Shown piece by piece: positions 1 to 9,148 of a DNA stretch of 64,000 nucleotides; positions within the stretch are counted from its first letter, which is position 1, and the number at the start of each line of letters is the position of its first letter. The stretch spans positions 253,423-317,422 of the forward strand of contig NZ_FQVC01000004.1 of NCBI RefSeq assembly GCF_900128975.1. Reading direction: 5' to 3'. This stretch comes from Devosia limi DSM 17137 (GTDB lineage Bacteria; Pseudomonadota; Alphaproteobacteria; Rhizobiales; Devosiaceae). The translations under genes and the position numbers were made by a program. A model generated the notes under the pieces. The model saw only the letters and a list, made by a program, of their open reading frames with translations. It ran no database searches and had not been told where the DNA came from.

Positions 1-2
1 CC

Positions 3-506
3 CATTATATCCTCAACGCGTTTTCCTCGCTGCTGTGGAAGGAGCAGGGGATCGCGGAGGACATCATCGGCCCGCTGATTGCCTTGGGCGCCTTTTCGGA
101 GGCCGCGATGATGTTCGTGTGGAAACGATTTGGCGGCAAACTGTCGGCGCGCCACCTGATCCTGATCGCCTGCGTTTCCTCGGTGCTGCGCTGGGCGGCC
201 ATGGCGCTGTCGCCGCCGGTCTGGGTGCTGGTGCTGCTGCAGATGACCCATGGCGTCACCTTCGCGCTGGGCTATCTCGGCTGCGTCCACTTCATTGCCA
301 ACTGGACCAGCGAGGATATGGCCGCTGAATCGCAGAGCCTCTACACGGTGCTGCAGCAGGGGCTCTCGGTTATTGCGGTAATCGGCTTCGGCTGGCTGGT
401 GCCGGCCATGGGGGCCCATGCCTATTTCGTCTCGGCGTTGTTCGCGCTGATCGGGGCAGGGTGCGTCTGGCTGTCCCTGCGGATGATGCAGCCCAAGGAC
501 GCTTAG
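3..506 (+). CDS. MFS transporter, C-terminal part (cut by the window edge)
   Basis: The reading frame is open from the first bases of the window and stops at 504-506, so only the last 167 residues are seen. The visible part begins HYILNAFSSLLWKEQGI and holds several hydrophobic helices (for example LILIACVSSVLRWAAMAL and LFALIGAGCVWLSLRMM). The pattern resembles the C-terminal half of the 3-phenylpropionate/nucleoside-type (MFS_1-like, HcaT-like) permeases, where an SxxLW segment lies between transmembrane helices. It is an inner-membrane protein. The substrate cannot be named from this fragment. The family call is moderate, and a generic MFS permease is the fallback. Confidence 0.7.
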   Translation, partial: HYILNAFSSLLWKEQGIAEDIIGPLIALGAFSEAAMMFVWKRFGGKLSARHLILIACVSSVLRWAAMALSPPVWVLVLLQMTHGVTFALGYLGCVHFIANWTSEDMAAESQSLYTVLQQGLSVIAVIGFGWLVPAMGAHAYFVSALFALIGAGCVWLSLRMMQPKDA

Positions 507-540
507 GGGGCTGGCTGCGGGCGGTGGAGTAGCCAGAAGG

Positions 541-632
541 AGATTCCCGCCTGCGCGGGAATGACTCCGAATTCTCTCATGGCGGCACGACAACCCACCC
601 ACAGAGTCGTTCCCGCACAGCCAGGAATCTCC
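541..632. repeat. Palindromic repeat family A, paired copies (A1)
   Basis: The unit GATTCCCGCCTGCGCGGGAA (542-561) is followed about 40 bases later by a degenerate inverted copy (about 605-631). The same unit recurs at 10768-10851 (perfect inverted pair), 15963-15988 and 18887-18912. It resembles REP/BIME-type intergenic elements. No coding potential is seen in 507-712. Confidence 0.75.
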
Positions 633-663
633 GTTACCTCAATCACTATCCCGACAAACCAAA

Positions 664-687
664 ACAGCCCCGGTTTCCCGGGGCTGT
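664..687. terminator. Bidirectional intrinsic terminator
   Basis: A perfect 10-bp stem ACAGCCCCGG/CCGGGGCTGT has a 4-base TTTC loop. It is flanked by AAAA on the left and a T-rich stretch on the right, so it can work for both the rightward MFS gene and the leftward giant gene ending at 713. Confidence 0.8.
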
Positions 688-712
688 CTTTGCTTGTGAC
701 GTTGTTTGCAGC

Positions 713-3700
713 TTAGCTCAGGCGGCCGCTGGCGTGGGCGAGGGTGGTGTAGACCTTGCCGCGGTCGGAGAGCAGGTATTCGCGGGTTTCGGCGGCTGGG
801 TTGGCGCCGGCGGCGGCGCGCTTCAGCAGCTGTTCGAATTCCGTCATATAGGCGCTCGCAGTGCGGGCGAACTCGGCGTCGCGCTGCAGCTTCTTGCGGA
901 CTTCGTCATAGGTGCCCTGGCCGGTCAGCGTGTAGATGCGGCGCGAGAACACGTTGGACTCGCCGGCCTGGTAGCGGGCCCAGGCCTCAGACAGCGCCGC
1001 ATCGTCAATCGAGCGGGCAATCTCTTCGGTCAGGCCGGACAGGCCTGCCTGCGGCTGGGCGCTGGCCTGCTTGGCGCTGGCATTGCGCAGCACGTCGCGC
1101 AACCAACCGCCCTCGCCGGCATCGGCTTCGGCGACCGCAGCCTGCTGCTGGGGAGCAGAGGGCTGACGCGGCTCGGTGGTGCGCACCGGCGCTGCCTGCT
1201 GGCGGACGGGTTCGGGACGCGGTTCCGGCGCACGCTGGGCAGGAGCCTGGTAGGGGGCTTCGACGCGTGGCTGGGGCTGCGGTTCGGCACGGTGCTGGAC
1301 GGCAGGGCGCTGCGGCGGACGGCGATCATTGAGATCGTGCGTTGCCGGCTGGGCGCGGACGATGGCGTTGAGCTCGCTGAGCGCCTCGATCTGCTCGGCG
1401 ACAACCCGGCGCATGGCGGCGGCGCTGGCGCGGGTTTCCTCTGGCAGCTCGGTGACGCCGCGGGCCAGCTCGGAGCGGGTGGCTTCGAGCTCGCTGCCCA
1501 CTTCGCGGGCGGTGTCGCGCATGGCCCGGGCGGTGTCGTTGAAGCGCTTGGTGGCTTCCTCGATGGCGCGCTGCATTTCAGCGACCATCTGCTGCTGGGC
1601 CTGGTGCAGCGCTTCATTGGCGCGCTGGCCTTCGGCATCGGCAGTGCTGCGGAAATCGCCGAGGCGTGTCGCAACATCGTCGGTGGTCTTGTCCAGAGCC
1701 TGGCGGAAGGTGCCAGTGGTCTGATCGAGCGCCTGGCGCAGCGAGCCGGTATGGGCCGCAACGGTGTTCCGAACCGATGCTGTGCTGTCATTGATGGTTT
1801 CGGCCAGCGTCGTGGTGGTCGAATTGAGCACGTCGGTGACATTGCCGGCAGTCGCGGCCAGCACGTCGCCAACGCGGTCGCCGGTCTGGGACAGGGCATT
1901 GCTGACGCGCGCTGCATTGTCTTCCAGAGCGGCGCTGATCTGCTCGGTGGTTTCGTGCAGGGTGCCCGAGGCGGCGTCGCTGGCGCGGCGCAGGGCATTG
2001 TCCATCTGCGAAGTGCTGGAGGTGAGCTGGGTGCTGAAGCGCTCGGAAGTGGTGTAGAGCGCGTCGTTGACGCTGGTGCTGGTCGAGTTGAGCAGGTCGG
2101 CAACGTTGGCCTGAGTGGTGCTCAGGGCCTCATTGACGGCGCTGGTCGTGGTCGAGAGGGCGTCGGTCACGGTGTGGGTCGTGGCGTTCAGCGCTTCGTC
2201 CATGGCGCGGCGGGCGCCGATCAGGCGGCGTTCGGTATCGTTGACCGTATCGGCGATCGACTGGGCGAACATGCGCATGCGGCCATCGATATCGTCGGCG
2301 CGCGAGGCGAAGCTGGCGGCCAGCGAATCCATGGCACCACGGCGATCTTCCAGGGTCTCCAGCGCAACGCTGGAGGTGGTCGACAGGGCGTTGGACGCCT
2401 GGGTCATGTTGGCGGCTTCGGCATCGAGCTTGCCGAGGACGCCAGCGAACTCGTCGACCATCGAGCGGATGGTATGCTGCAGGGCGCCGACATGCTGGCT
2501 GACCATCTGGCCGGCTTCTTCGGTCTGGCCGATGGCGTCGCGTACCGTGGAGGAATAGGTCGCGGTCTGCTGGGCAACGCTGGATTCCAGGTTCGCCAGG
2601 TTGGCGGTCGAGGCATCGAGCACGCGCTGCAGCAGCAGGTTGCTGTCGTTGAGCTTGCCGAGTGCTGCGGTGACGTCGGTGAGGATGCGCGAGGTGGAAA
2701 CCGACATGATGGCTTCTGCCTCGCGGGCATTCTCGCCCAGGGCATCGCGCAGCACGTTGCCGTGGCTGAGCAGGGCGCCCTGCAGCTGGTCCGACTTTTC
2801 GCTGACCAGCGCGGCAAAGGCGTTGGTCTGCTCGCTGACCGAACGATTGATGTCGGCGAGGCGGGTGCCGATGGTATCGACGGCGCCGACTGCCTTGACC
2901 GACACGATCTGGTCGATGTCGCCAGCGGCGATGCGGATCTGCTCAAGCGCCTGGCGGACGGCGCCATCCATGCGATTGGCAGTGGTGGTGACGTCAGCGA
3001 CGATGTTGTCGGTGGCCGCGGTGATGCGGGTGGCGATGGTTTCTTCGATGCGGTCGGCACCGGCTTCGAGGTCGGCCATCGACTGGGTGATCGAGGTGTT
3101 GATCGAGGCGTTGAGGGCCGCCAGGCGCTCGGCCGTGATATCGGCGCGGGCGGTGATGGCCTCGGGGAGGGTGCCAAGACGCTGGTCGACCATTTCGGTG
3201 ATTGCCTGGCGGGCCGAATTGACGCCGCTCTCGATGAGGTCGGCGGCCTTGCGGGCGCTTTCGCCAACAGTGGCGCTGGCGGCGTCGATGCGGGCGCTGA
3301 CGCCATGCTCGGCATCGGAAATACGCACGATGGCGTTGTCGATGCCGTGGCCGAGGCTTTCGTTCACCTCGGCAACCTTGCCGGCAATGATGTCCGACAT
3401 GGTGGTGACGCGTTCGCCCATGGTCTCGGTAACATTGCGCAGCGACGCATCGATCCGGGTGCGGGCTTCATTGCCCTGCGCTTCCATGGTGTCGGCCAGT
3501 TCGCTGGTGCGCAGGCCCATCGTCTCGGAGATCGAGGCGGTGTGCGTGGCCAGCGTATCGGACAGCTGCTGGGTGCGCTGGTTAAGCGCATCGTTGAGCT
3601 GCTGGGTCCGGGTGCCAACGGCGCTGGCCAGCTGCTGGGTACCGCGATCCAGCTGGCTGGTGAGCTCGGCGCCACGGCTTTCCACCTGCACGGCGAACTC

Positions 3701-6511
3701 GCCGGCGCGGGCGTCGATCTGGCCGGACAGGGCGGCAGCGCGCTCATCGATGGTCGCGGCGAGGGCGGCGGTGCGCTCGTCCAGACCGCCGGTGAATGCG
3801 CCGGCGCGGTCGTCAAGGATGCCGCTGAGAGCAGTGGTGCGTTCATCCAGCGCGCTGGTCAGTGCGCTGGCGCGTTCATCGAGAGCGCCGGTCATCGCGC
3901 TGGCGCGTTCATCGAGGGCGCCAGTCAGGGCGCTGGTGCGTTCGTCGAGGGCGCCAGTCAGGGCGCTGGTGCGTTCGTCCAGGGCACCGGTCAGGGTGCT
4001 GGTGCGTTCATCGAGGGCACCGGTCAGCGTGCTGGCGCGCTCGTCCAGGGCGCCGGTTAGGAAGCCGGTCCGCTCATCGAGTGCGTTGGCCAGGGTGCTG
4101 GTGCGCTGGTCGAGCGTACGGGCGAAGTTGCCGGTGCTCTGGTCGATGCTCGATGCCAGGGTGGTGGTGCGCTGGGTGATCGACGCGGTGAGGGTCGCGG
4201 TGCGCTCTTCGAGCGTCGCCGCCAGCGCATCGGTGTGCGTGCCGATGGTGGCAGACAGCGAGTCTGTGTGGGTGCCGATGGTGGAAGCCAGCGATTCAGC
4301 GCGGGCGTCCAGGGTGGCGGCGAGCGATTCCGTGCGGGCATCGATGGTCGAAGCCAGCGTGCCGGTCCGTTCGTCGAGCTGGGCATTCAGCGCTTCGGTG
4401 CGGCCGAGCAGCGTGTCGGACAGGCGCTGGGTGCGGCCCGAAATGGCCTGATCGAAGGCCTGGGTGCCGCCGGCCAGCGTATCGCCCAGTTCCTGAGAAC
4501 GCACGCGGATGGCTTCGCTGAGATCGCGGCTGTGGCCAGACAGGGTCTCGTTGAGTTCGTTGGCGCGCTCATCGAGGGCGGCCTTGATTTCGCTGGTGCG
4601 ACCGCCGAGCAGATCGTCGATCTGCTTGGTGCGGCCATCAAGGGCCTCGGCGATGATTTCGGCATGGCCTTCCAGCGAGTCCGACAGCTCGCGGCTGCGG
4701 TGGCCCAGCGATTCGGTGATCGCCTTGGTGCGGGCGCCCAGCACTTCGTTCATCTCGCGGGTGCGATCGGCAACCACGTCGTTGAAGCGACCGGATTCTT
4801 CGTTCAGCGCCATTTCGAGCACGTTGGCGCGGGCGGCGAAGCTGCTGCCATGGGCTTCGAGGGCTTCGATCAGCTTGTCGCCCTTGTCGCCGATGACGCC
4901 GTCCAGGGTGTGCAGGCGCGAATCGAGAATCCCTGCGATTTCAGTCAGGCGGGCATCGAACTGGCCCAGCGAATCCGCGCCGGCCGAGGACAGGGTGATA
5001 CGAGCGCGTTCGGAGGTGTCGTCCAGCGCGCCGTTGATCTCGATGACGGCGGACTGCAGGCGGCTGTCCATGGCGTTGAGCTGGATCGAAACGCTTTCGT
5101 CCAGCTGGCGGCCAAGGGCGCTCAGCAGCACTTCTGCTTCACGCGAGCGGCTGGAAATATCTTCCGAAATGCGGCTGCCGATCATGTCGAGGGCGCCGCT
5201 GACTTCGTGGCCGCGGTCACGCAGCTGGCCGAGCAGGGCAGCGCCGCCATCGGTCAACAGATGTGACAGGGCCGCAGTCTGCTCGCCAATGGCGCCCGAG
5301 AGGTCGCCGGTGCGCTGCTGCAGCACGGCGGAAAGCACGCTGGTGCGGTCTTCGAGCAGGCCAGCCAGCGAATTGGTGCGGTCTTCGAATTCGCCCGACA
5401 GGGTCGCGGCGCGGCCGTCAAGGGCCTCGGTCAGAGCAGCCATGCGGTTCTCGATGGTGGCGCCGAGTTCGCTGGTGTGGTTTTCGAAATTGCGCGACAT
5501 CGAAGAGGTTTGCTCTTCAAAGGTCAGCGCCAGGCGGCCCTGGCTGTCATCGAGCGCCGAGATGAAGTCGCTGGTGCGGTTATCGACCAGTGAGACGAAG
5601 CTGTCGGTGCGCTCTCCAAACGAATTGGTCAGCGTATTGCCAGCGGTTTCGAGCGCCTTGGTCAGGTTGCCACCGCTTTCGACGATGGTGCCGGCAATGC
5701 GCTGGCTGATCATGTCGAGATCGAAGACGAGACCGGTATGGCTCTCGGTGATGGCCTCGCGCACGCGCTCGGTATTGGTGAGGACGCTTTCGCGCTGGCT
5801 GGCCAGTTCGGCGATCAGCGCGCGCATGCGCGATTCGTTGTCCGAATAGGTGCGTTCGAGCGCGGTGACCTCGTTGTGGATCATCACTTCAAGTTCGCCG
5901 GCGCGCGACAGGGCGCGTTCCAGCCCATCGCCCAGCGCGTTGACTTCGCGGCGCACGGCCTGGCCAACCGAGGCAACCTTGTCGGCAGCGGTGATTTCGG
6001 GCTCGGCCAGGCGAATGGCGGCCTGGGTGATCGAGGAGGCGGCGTTGCGCAGGTCCTGCGCGCGGCGAAACAACGTCGCCACGGCGAAGAAGCCCAGCAC
6101 GGGCAAAATCATGATCGCGGCGAGGGCGATGAACTCGATGGTGCCGGCGAAGGCGCCGAAATTGGCCATCTGGCTGGAGAAACGCATATAGCCGGCAATG
6201 CCGGTGGCGGCGAGCCAGACAACGGACAGGACCACCGCGATCCATGTCGGGGTGGCCGACGACTGGTGCTGCAGACCATAGAGAATCTTGGAGGTGGGGA
6301 AGCGGTCGTCATTGGCGACGCTGCTTGCCTGCGCGGCGATCTTGTCGGCCGTCCGCAACCGCTCGGAGCGCGGCTTCTGCTCGGAGAGGCGCTTCTCCTG
6401 TGGCGATTGGGCCGGGGTATCGATGCTGAACACCGATTCCTTGAGGGCGTCCTCAACGGCGGAGAACGCCAGCGCGGCAGGATCGTTACTGGGGGTCGGA
6501 TTCTTCGCCAT
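713..6511 (-). CDS. Giant polar-growth coiled-coil membrane protein (GROWTH POLE RING, GPR-like)
   Basis: This 1932-residue protein has a Pro/Lys-rich cytoplasmic N-terminus (1-85) and two transmembrane helices (about 89-109 and 122-147). About 1450 residues of helical repeats with an 11-residue period follow; units such as GALDERTSTLT are nearly identical at about residues 814-891. A Pro/Gln-rich linker (about 1690-1780) precedes a compact C-terminal domain (GWLRDVLRNASA ... RDAEFARTASAYMTEFEQL). This architecture matches GPR of Agrobacterium, an apolipoprotein-like giant that forms a ring at the growing pole and is needed for polar growth in Hyphomicrobiales. Similar proteins are often annotated 'kinesin-like' or 'apolipoprotein domain'. 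The identity rests on architecture and size, not alignment. The ATG at 6511 has only a weak ribosome site. It is a single-gene unit ending in the terminator at 664-687 and diverges from an HPt gene. Confidence 0.75.
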   Translation of the reverse strand: MAKNPTPSNDPAALAFSAVEDALKESVFSIDTPAQSPQEKRLSEQKPRSERLRTADKIAAQASSVANDDRFPTSKILYGLQHQSSATPTWIAVVLSVVWLAATGIAGYMRFSSQMANFGAFAGTIEFIALAAIMILPVLGFFAVATLFRRAQDLRNAASSITQAAIRLAEPEITAADKVASVGQAVRREVNALGDGLERALSRAGELEVMIHNEVTALERTYSDNESRMRALIAELASQRESVLTNTERVREAITESHTGLVFDLDMISQRIAGTIVESGGNLTKALETAGNTLTNSFGERTDSFVSLVDNRTSDFISALDDSQGRLALTFEEQTSSMSRNFENHTSELGATIENRMAALTEALDGRAATLSGEFEDRTNSLAGLLEDRTSVLSAVLQQRTGDLSGAIGEQTAALSHLLTDGGAALLGQLRDRGHEVSGALDMIGSRISEDISSRSREAEVLLSALGRQLDESVSIQLNAMDSRLQSAVIEINGALDDTSERARITLSSAGADSLGQFDARLTEIAGILDSRLHTLDGVIGDKGDKLIEALEAHGSSFAARANVLEMALNEESGRFNDVVADRTREMNEVLGARTKAITESLGHRSRELSDSLEGHAEIIAEALDGRTKQIDDLLGGRTSEIKAALDERANELNETLSGHSRDLSEAIRVRSQELGDTLAGGTQAFDQAISGRTQRLSDTLLGRTEALNAQLDERTGTLASTIDARTESLAATLDARAESLASTIGTHTDSLSATIGTHTDALAATLEERTATLTASITQRTTTLASSIDQSTGNFARTLDQRTSTLANALDERTGFLTGALDERASTLTGALDERTSTLTGALDERTSALTGALDERTSALTGALDERASAMTGALDERASALTSALDERTTALSGILDDRAGAFTGGLDERTAALAATIDERAAALSGQIDARAGEFAVQVESRGAELTSQLDRGTQQLASAVGTRTQQLNDALNQRTQQLSDTLATHTASISETMGLRTSELADTMEAQGNEARTRIDASLRNVTETMGERVTTMSDIIAGKVAEVNESLGHGIDNAIVRISDAEHGVSARIDAASATVGESARKAADLIESGVNSARQAITEMVDQRLGTLPEAITARADITAERLAALNASINTSITQSMADLEAGADRIEETIATRITAATDNIVADVTTTANRMDGAVRQALEQIRIAAGDIDQIVSVKAVGAVDTIGTRLADINRSVSEQTNAFAALVSEKSDQLQGALLSHGNVLRDALGENAREAEAIMSVSTSRILTDVTAALGKLNDSNLLLQRVLDASTANLANLESSVAQQTATYSSTVRDAIGQTEEAGQMVSQHVGALQHTIRSMVDEFAGVLGKLDAEAANMTQASNALSTTSSVALETLEDRRGAMDSLAASFASRADDIDGRMRMFAQSIADTVNDTERRLIGARRAMDEALNATTHTVTDALSTTTSAVNEALSTTQANVADLLNSTSTSVNDALYTTSERFSTQLTSSTSQMDNALRRASDAASGTLHETTEQISAALEDNAARVSNALSQTGDRVGDVLAATAGNVTDVLNSTTTTLAETINDSTASVRNTVAAHTGSLRQALDQTTGTFRQALDKTTDDVATRLGDFRSTADAEGQRANEALHQAQQQMVAEMQRAIEEATKRFNDTARAMRDTAREVGSELEATRSELARGVTELPEETRASAAAMRRVVAEQIEALSELNAIVRAQPATHDLNDRRPPQRPAVQHRAEPQPQPRVEAPYQAPAQRAPEPRPEPVRQQAAPVRTTEPRQPSAPQQQAAVAEADAGEGGWLRDVLRNASAKQASAQPQAGLSGLTEEIARSIDDAALSEAWARYQAGESNVFSRRIYTLTGQGTYDEVRKKLQRDAEFARTASAYMTEFEQLLKRAAAGANPAAETREYLLSDRGKVYTTLAHASGRLS
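3838..4070. repeat. 33-bp tandem repeats coding 11-residue units
   Basis: About seven tandem copies of a 33-bp unit lie inside the giant gene (for example the GCGTTCATCGAGGGCGCC-type unit near 3908 and 3941). Each codes one 11-residue helical repeat, (G/S)ALDER(T/A)S(T/A)(L/M)T on the minus strand. Near-identity at DNA level suggests recent expansion or gene conversion, and copy number could vary between strains. Confidence 0.8.
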
Positions 6512-6710
6512 ACTCTTTACAACTCTCGCGTCGGCTCAGCGCAACTAGGCGGCAATCTTGAGTTGTGATGACTCCCGACCCGTTTCCGTGTCAGTCGCCA
6601 AAAGGTGACAATTCGATGCAAATGCCCCGCATCGTCCCCGCAACCTTCGCCGCCGCGCGCTGGTTCAAAGCCCATTAATACATTCAATTTGAAGCAAACC
6701 GAATGGTTTC

Positions 6711-6795
6711 TTACCCAAAGGTTAATTTTTGGAGTGGGAAACGGCCGGACCAGAATGCCAAAGAAAGGCAAAGATATGGCTTAATCACCTGTTCA
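6711..6795. promoter_or_regulatory. Two CtrA-like boxes between the GPR-like gene and the HPt gene
   Basis: TTAC-N7-TTAA lies at 6711-6725 and TTAA-N7-TTCA at 6781-6795. Each is one base from the CtrA consensus TTAA-N7-TTAA. The second is 83 bases before the HPt start, a distance like the boxes before fliX, fliL and flgB in this window. The rest of the 366-base gap (6512-6877) is AT-richer than its surroundings and shows no supported gene. Confidence 0.45.
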
Positions 6796-6877
6796 CCCGG
6801 CCAAACTAGGCTTGCCCCCAGCGGATGTTTTCCACACGGGGAAAACGAGTGCCGCGCCGAGTATGGGGTAGGCCAGT

Positions 6878-7270
6878 ATGGCACAAGGATCGTTGCAGGT
6901 CGAAAAGGGCGAGCCGGAGCAGGAAAGACGGGCAGAACGCCCGATAGATCTGGTCCATCTCGCCAAGCAGTGTCTGGGTGACGAGCATCTCGAATATGAG
7001 GTGCTGCGGCTCTATGACACCACCATTAAGACCTATCGCAAACGCCTGGAACAGGCAGAAAGCTTCGACGACCTGCTGGCCAATGTGCATTCGATCAAGG
7101 GTGCATCAGTCGGGGTTGGCGCATTCACGCTGGCTGATCTGGCCAAGCATGCCGAAGACGAGCTACGCGAAGGCCGTCCCCTGACGAGCGAGCATATCCA
7201 CGATATCGCCATGGCAATCGAGGAGGTGGGCGCTTTCATCACGGAAATGCTCGCCAACGAGCCCGAATAG
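6878..7270 (+). CDS. Stand-alone histidine phosphotransfer (HPt) domain protein
   Basis: This 130-residue protein has one HPt domain covering about residues 25-125. The phosphorylatable histidine is H71 in the classic context HSIKGAS, followed by the helix VGVGAFTLADLAKHAED. HPt proteins relay phosphate between receiver domains in multistep phosphorelays in the cytoplasm. There is no kinase or receiver domain in the protein and no partner gene next to it. An earlier ATG at 6863 runs into a stop within three codons, so ATG 6878 is the start. It is not ChpT, which is a dimeric DHp-like protein without this motif. The partner is unknown, and the CtrA-like boxes upstream hint at cell-cycle control. 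Confidence 0.85.
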   Translation: MAQGSLQVEKGEPEQERRAERPIDLVHLAKQCLGDEHLEYEVLRLYDTTIKTYRKRLEQAESFDDLLANVHSIKGASVGVGAFTLADLAKHAEDELREGRPLTSEHIHDIAMAIEEVGAFITEMLANEPE

Positions 7271-7460
7271 AGGTCGCCTGGCGGCTGCGCTGAGCCTTTG
7301 CTGCCGTTCGAGACGCCGCTGGTCGAACCATGCCGGCGTGCCGTGCCGTAACCTGCTGCCGGCTCTCATCAAACCTGGCCGAGGCAAAGCTGCCTGCATA
7401 GAGCCTGCCTCGGGGGGCGAGGCGGATGACCGGCGCGCTGGCCGGTCCGTGCTTCCCAAA

Positions 7461-7489
7461 TTGACCCTTTTGGCCCCATCCCCTATATA
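7461..7489 (+). promoter_or_regulatory. Sigma-70-type promoter of prfC
   Basis: TTGACC (7461-7466) and TATATA (7484-7489) are separated by exactly 17 bases. The predicted start of transcription is near 7496, about 50 bases before the prfC ATG. A GC-rich hairpin at 7428-7447 lies just upstream. The remaining bases between 7271 and 7546 hold nothing else recognisable. Confidence 0.65.
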
Positions 7490-7546
7490 GCGGCCAATAT
7501 CTGACGCGCCGCGCTCACGCTGCGGCCCAAAAATCCAGCAGTTCCC

Positions 7547-9148
7547 ATGACCCTATCGACCGCCGCCGAGGCTTCGCCCCGGTCCAATGCCGAACCGTTC
7601 CGTACGCGCCGGACCTTTGCGATCATCTCGCACCCGGACGCCGGCAAGACCACGCTGACCGAGCGGCTGCTGGCCGCGGCGGGGGCCATCCAGTCGGCGG
7701 GCGCGGTGCGCGGCAAGGCTGGTGTGCGCTCCACCCGTTCGGACTGGATGGAAATGGAGCAGCAGCGCGGTATCTCCATCACCTCCTCGGTGATGACCTT
7801 CGAGTATGACGGGCTGACGCTCAACCTGCTGGATACGCCGGGCCACTCGGACTTTTCCGAAGATACCTATCGCACCCTGACCGCCGTTGACGCCGCCATC
7901 ATGGTGATCGACTCGGCCAAAGGCATCGAGGCGCAGACGCTCAAGCTGTTCGAGGTTTGCCGCCTGCGCGATATTCCCATCATTACCTTCATCAACAAGG
8001 TGGACCGCGAGGGCCTGGCGCCACTCGACCTGATCGATGAAATCCAGGGCAAGCTGGCGCTGGATTTGACTCCGGTGCTGTGGCCGATCGGGCAGGGCGT
8101 GGATTTCCGCGGTTATATCGATCTGCTGGAGAAGCGCGTTGTCAGCCCGCAGGGCAAGCCGATTGCCGAATATGAGGCAATCGAGGATCTGCTGGACAAT
8201 GCAGCGCTGGTCGATGATCCGGTGTTCATGATCGCGCTGGAAACGCTGGAAATGGCCAAGGCCATGCTGCCGGCATTCGATCTGGAAACCTTTCATGCCG
8301 GCCATCTCAGCCCGGTGCTGTTTGGCTCGGCGCTGAAGGGCATTTCGGTCGCCGAACTGCTGCGCACCCTGGGCGAGTGGGGGCCCGAGCCGCGCCCGCA
8401 GCCGGCCATTCCCGCGCCAATCGACCCCAGCGAGAAGAAGGTCACCGGCTTCGTGTTCAAGGTGCAGGCGAACATGGACGCCAATCACCGCGACCGTATT
8501 GCCTTCGTACGGCTGTGTTCGGGCACGTTCTCGCGCGGTATGCGGCTGAAGAATGTGCGTTCGGGCAAGGACATGGCCGTGAGCAACCCGATGTTCTTCT
8601 TCGGCAATGACCGCGAGCTGGCCGAGCAGGCCGTCGCGGGCGATATTGTCGGCATTCCCAATCATGGCACGCTGTCGGTCGGCGATACCCTGACCGAGGG
8701 CGCCATCATCAATGTGACCGGCATTCCGAACTTCGCGCCGGAAATCATCCGGCGCGTGCGCCTGACCGATCATATGAAGACCAAGCAGATGGCCAAGGCG
8801 CTGTCGGACCTGTCGGAAGAGGGTGTCACCCAGGTATTCCGCCGTATTGTCGGCGCCGACTGGATCGTGGGCGTGGTCGGGCAGTTGCAGCTGGAAGTGC
8901 TGAGCTCGCGCGTTGCCAAGGAATATGGCGTGCCGATCACCTTCGAGAGCCTCAATTACGAAGTGGCCCGCTGGATCGAAAGCGATGATCCCAAGGAACT
9001 GGACCGCTTCATCACCGCCCAGAAGATGAACATTGCCGAGGACCGCAACGGCGCGCCGGTGTTCCTGGCGCAAAATGCCTGGTGGGCCGATCGCGCCAAG
9101 CAGGATTTCCCCAAGATCCGCTTCCTCGCCACCAAGGAGCGGCATTGA
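7547..9148 (+). CDS. prfC: Peptide chain release factor 3 (RF3)
   Basis: This 533-residue translational GTPase recycles RF1 and RF2 from the ribosome after peptide release. The G1 motif is HPDAGKTT near residue 29. The switch region GISITSSVMTFEY follows, then DTPGHSDFSEDTYR (G3) and NKVD (G4), all diagnostic for RF3 rather than EF-G. Domain II/III segments such as KVQANMDANHRDRIAF follow. Length matches the family (about 525-535). It has its own sigma-70-like promoter at 7461-7489. The next gene starts inside its stop codon, so the two are translationally coupled. Confidence 0.97.
   Translation: MTLSTAAEASPRSNAEPFRTRRTFAIISHPDAGKTTLTERLLAAAGAIQSAGAVRGKAGVRSTRSDWMEMEQQRGISITSSVMTFEYDGLTLNLLDTPGHSDFSEDTYRTLTAVDAAIMVIDSAKGIEAQTLKLFEVCRLRDIPIITFINKVDREGLAPLDLIDEIQGKLALDLTPVLWPIGQGVDFRGYIDLLEKRVVSPQGKPIAEYEAIEDLLDNAALVDDPVFMIALETLEMAKAMLPAFDLETFHAGHLSPVLFGSALKGISVAELLRTLGEWGPEPRPQPAIPAPIDPSEKKVTGFVFKVQANMDANHRDRIAFVRLCSGTFSRGMRLKNVRSGKDMAVSNPMFFFGNDRELAEQAVAGDIVGIPNHGTLSVGDTLTEGAIINVTGIPNFAPEIIRRVRLTDHMKTKQMAKALSDLSEEGVTQVFRRIVGADWIVGVVGQLQLEVLSSRVAKEYGVPITFESLNYEVARWIESDDPKELDRFITAQKMNIAEDRNGAPVFLAQNAWWADRAKQDFPKIRFLATKERH

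Noticed and set aside
734-4060. Very long plus-strand open frame (about 1100 residues, Gly/Ala-rich) opposite the giant gene
   Set aside because: It is the antisense of the repetitive high-GC coiled-coil gene; repeats suppress stops in several frames. Composition is unnatural and there is no start context.
3838-4070. Possible CRISPR-like array
   Set aside because: The 33-bp units are direct tandem copies without spacers and stay in frame with an 11-residue protein repeat.
2601-4451. Second plus-strand frame of about 600 residues, Ser/Arg-rich
   Set aside because: Same cause; it overlaps the well-supported minus-strand gene completely.
7553-9145. Minus-strand frame of 530 residues opposite prfC
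   Set aside because: prfC has all GTPase motifs and a promoter; the opposite frame has no domain and His/Arg-rich composition.
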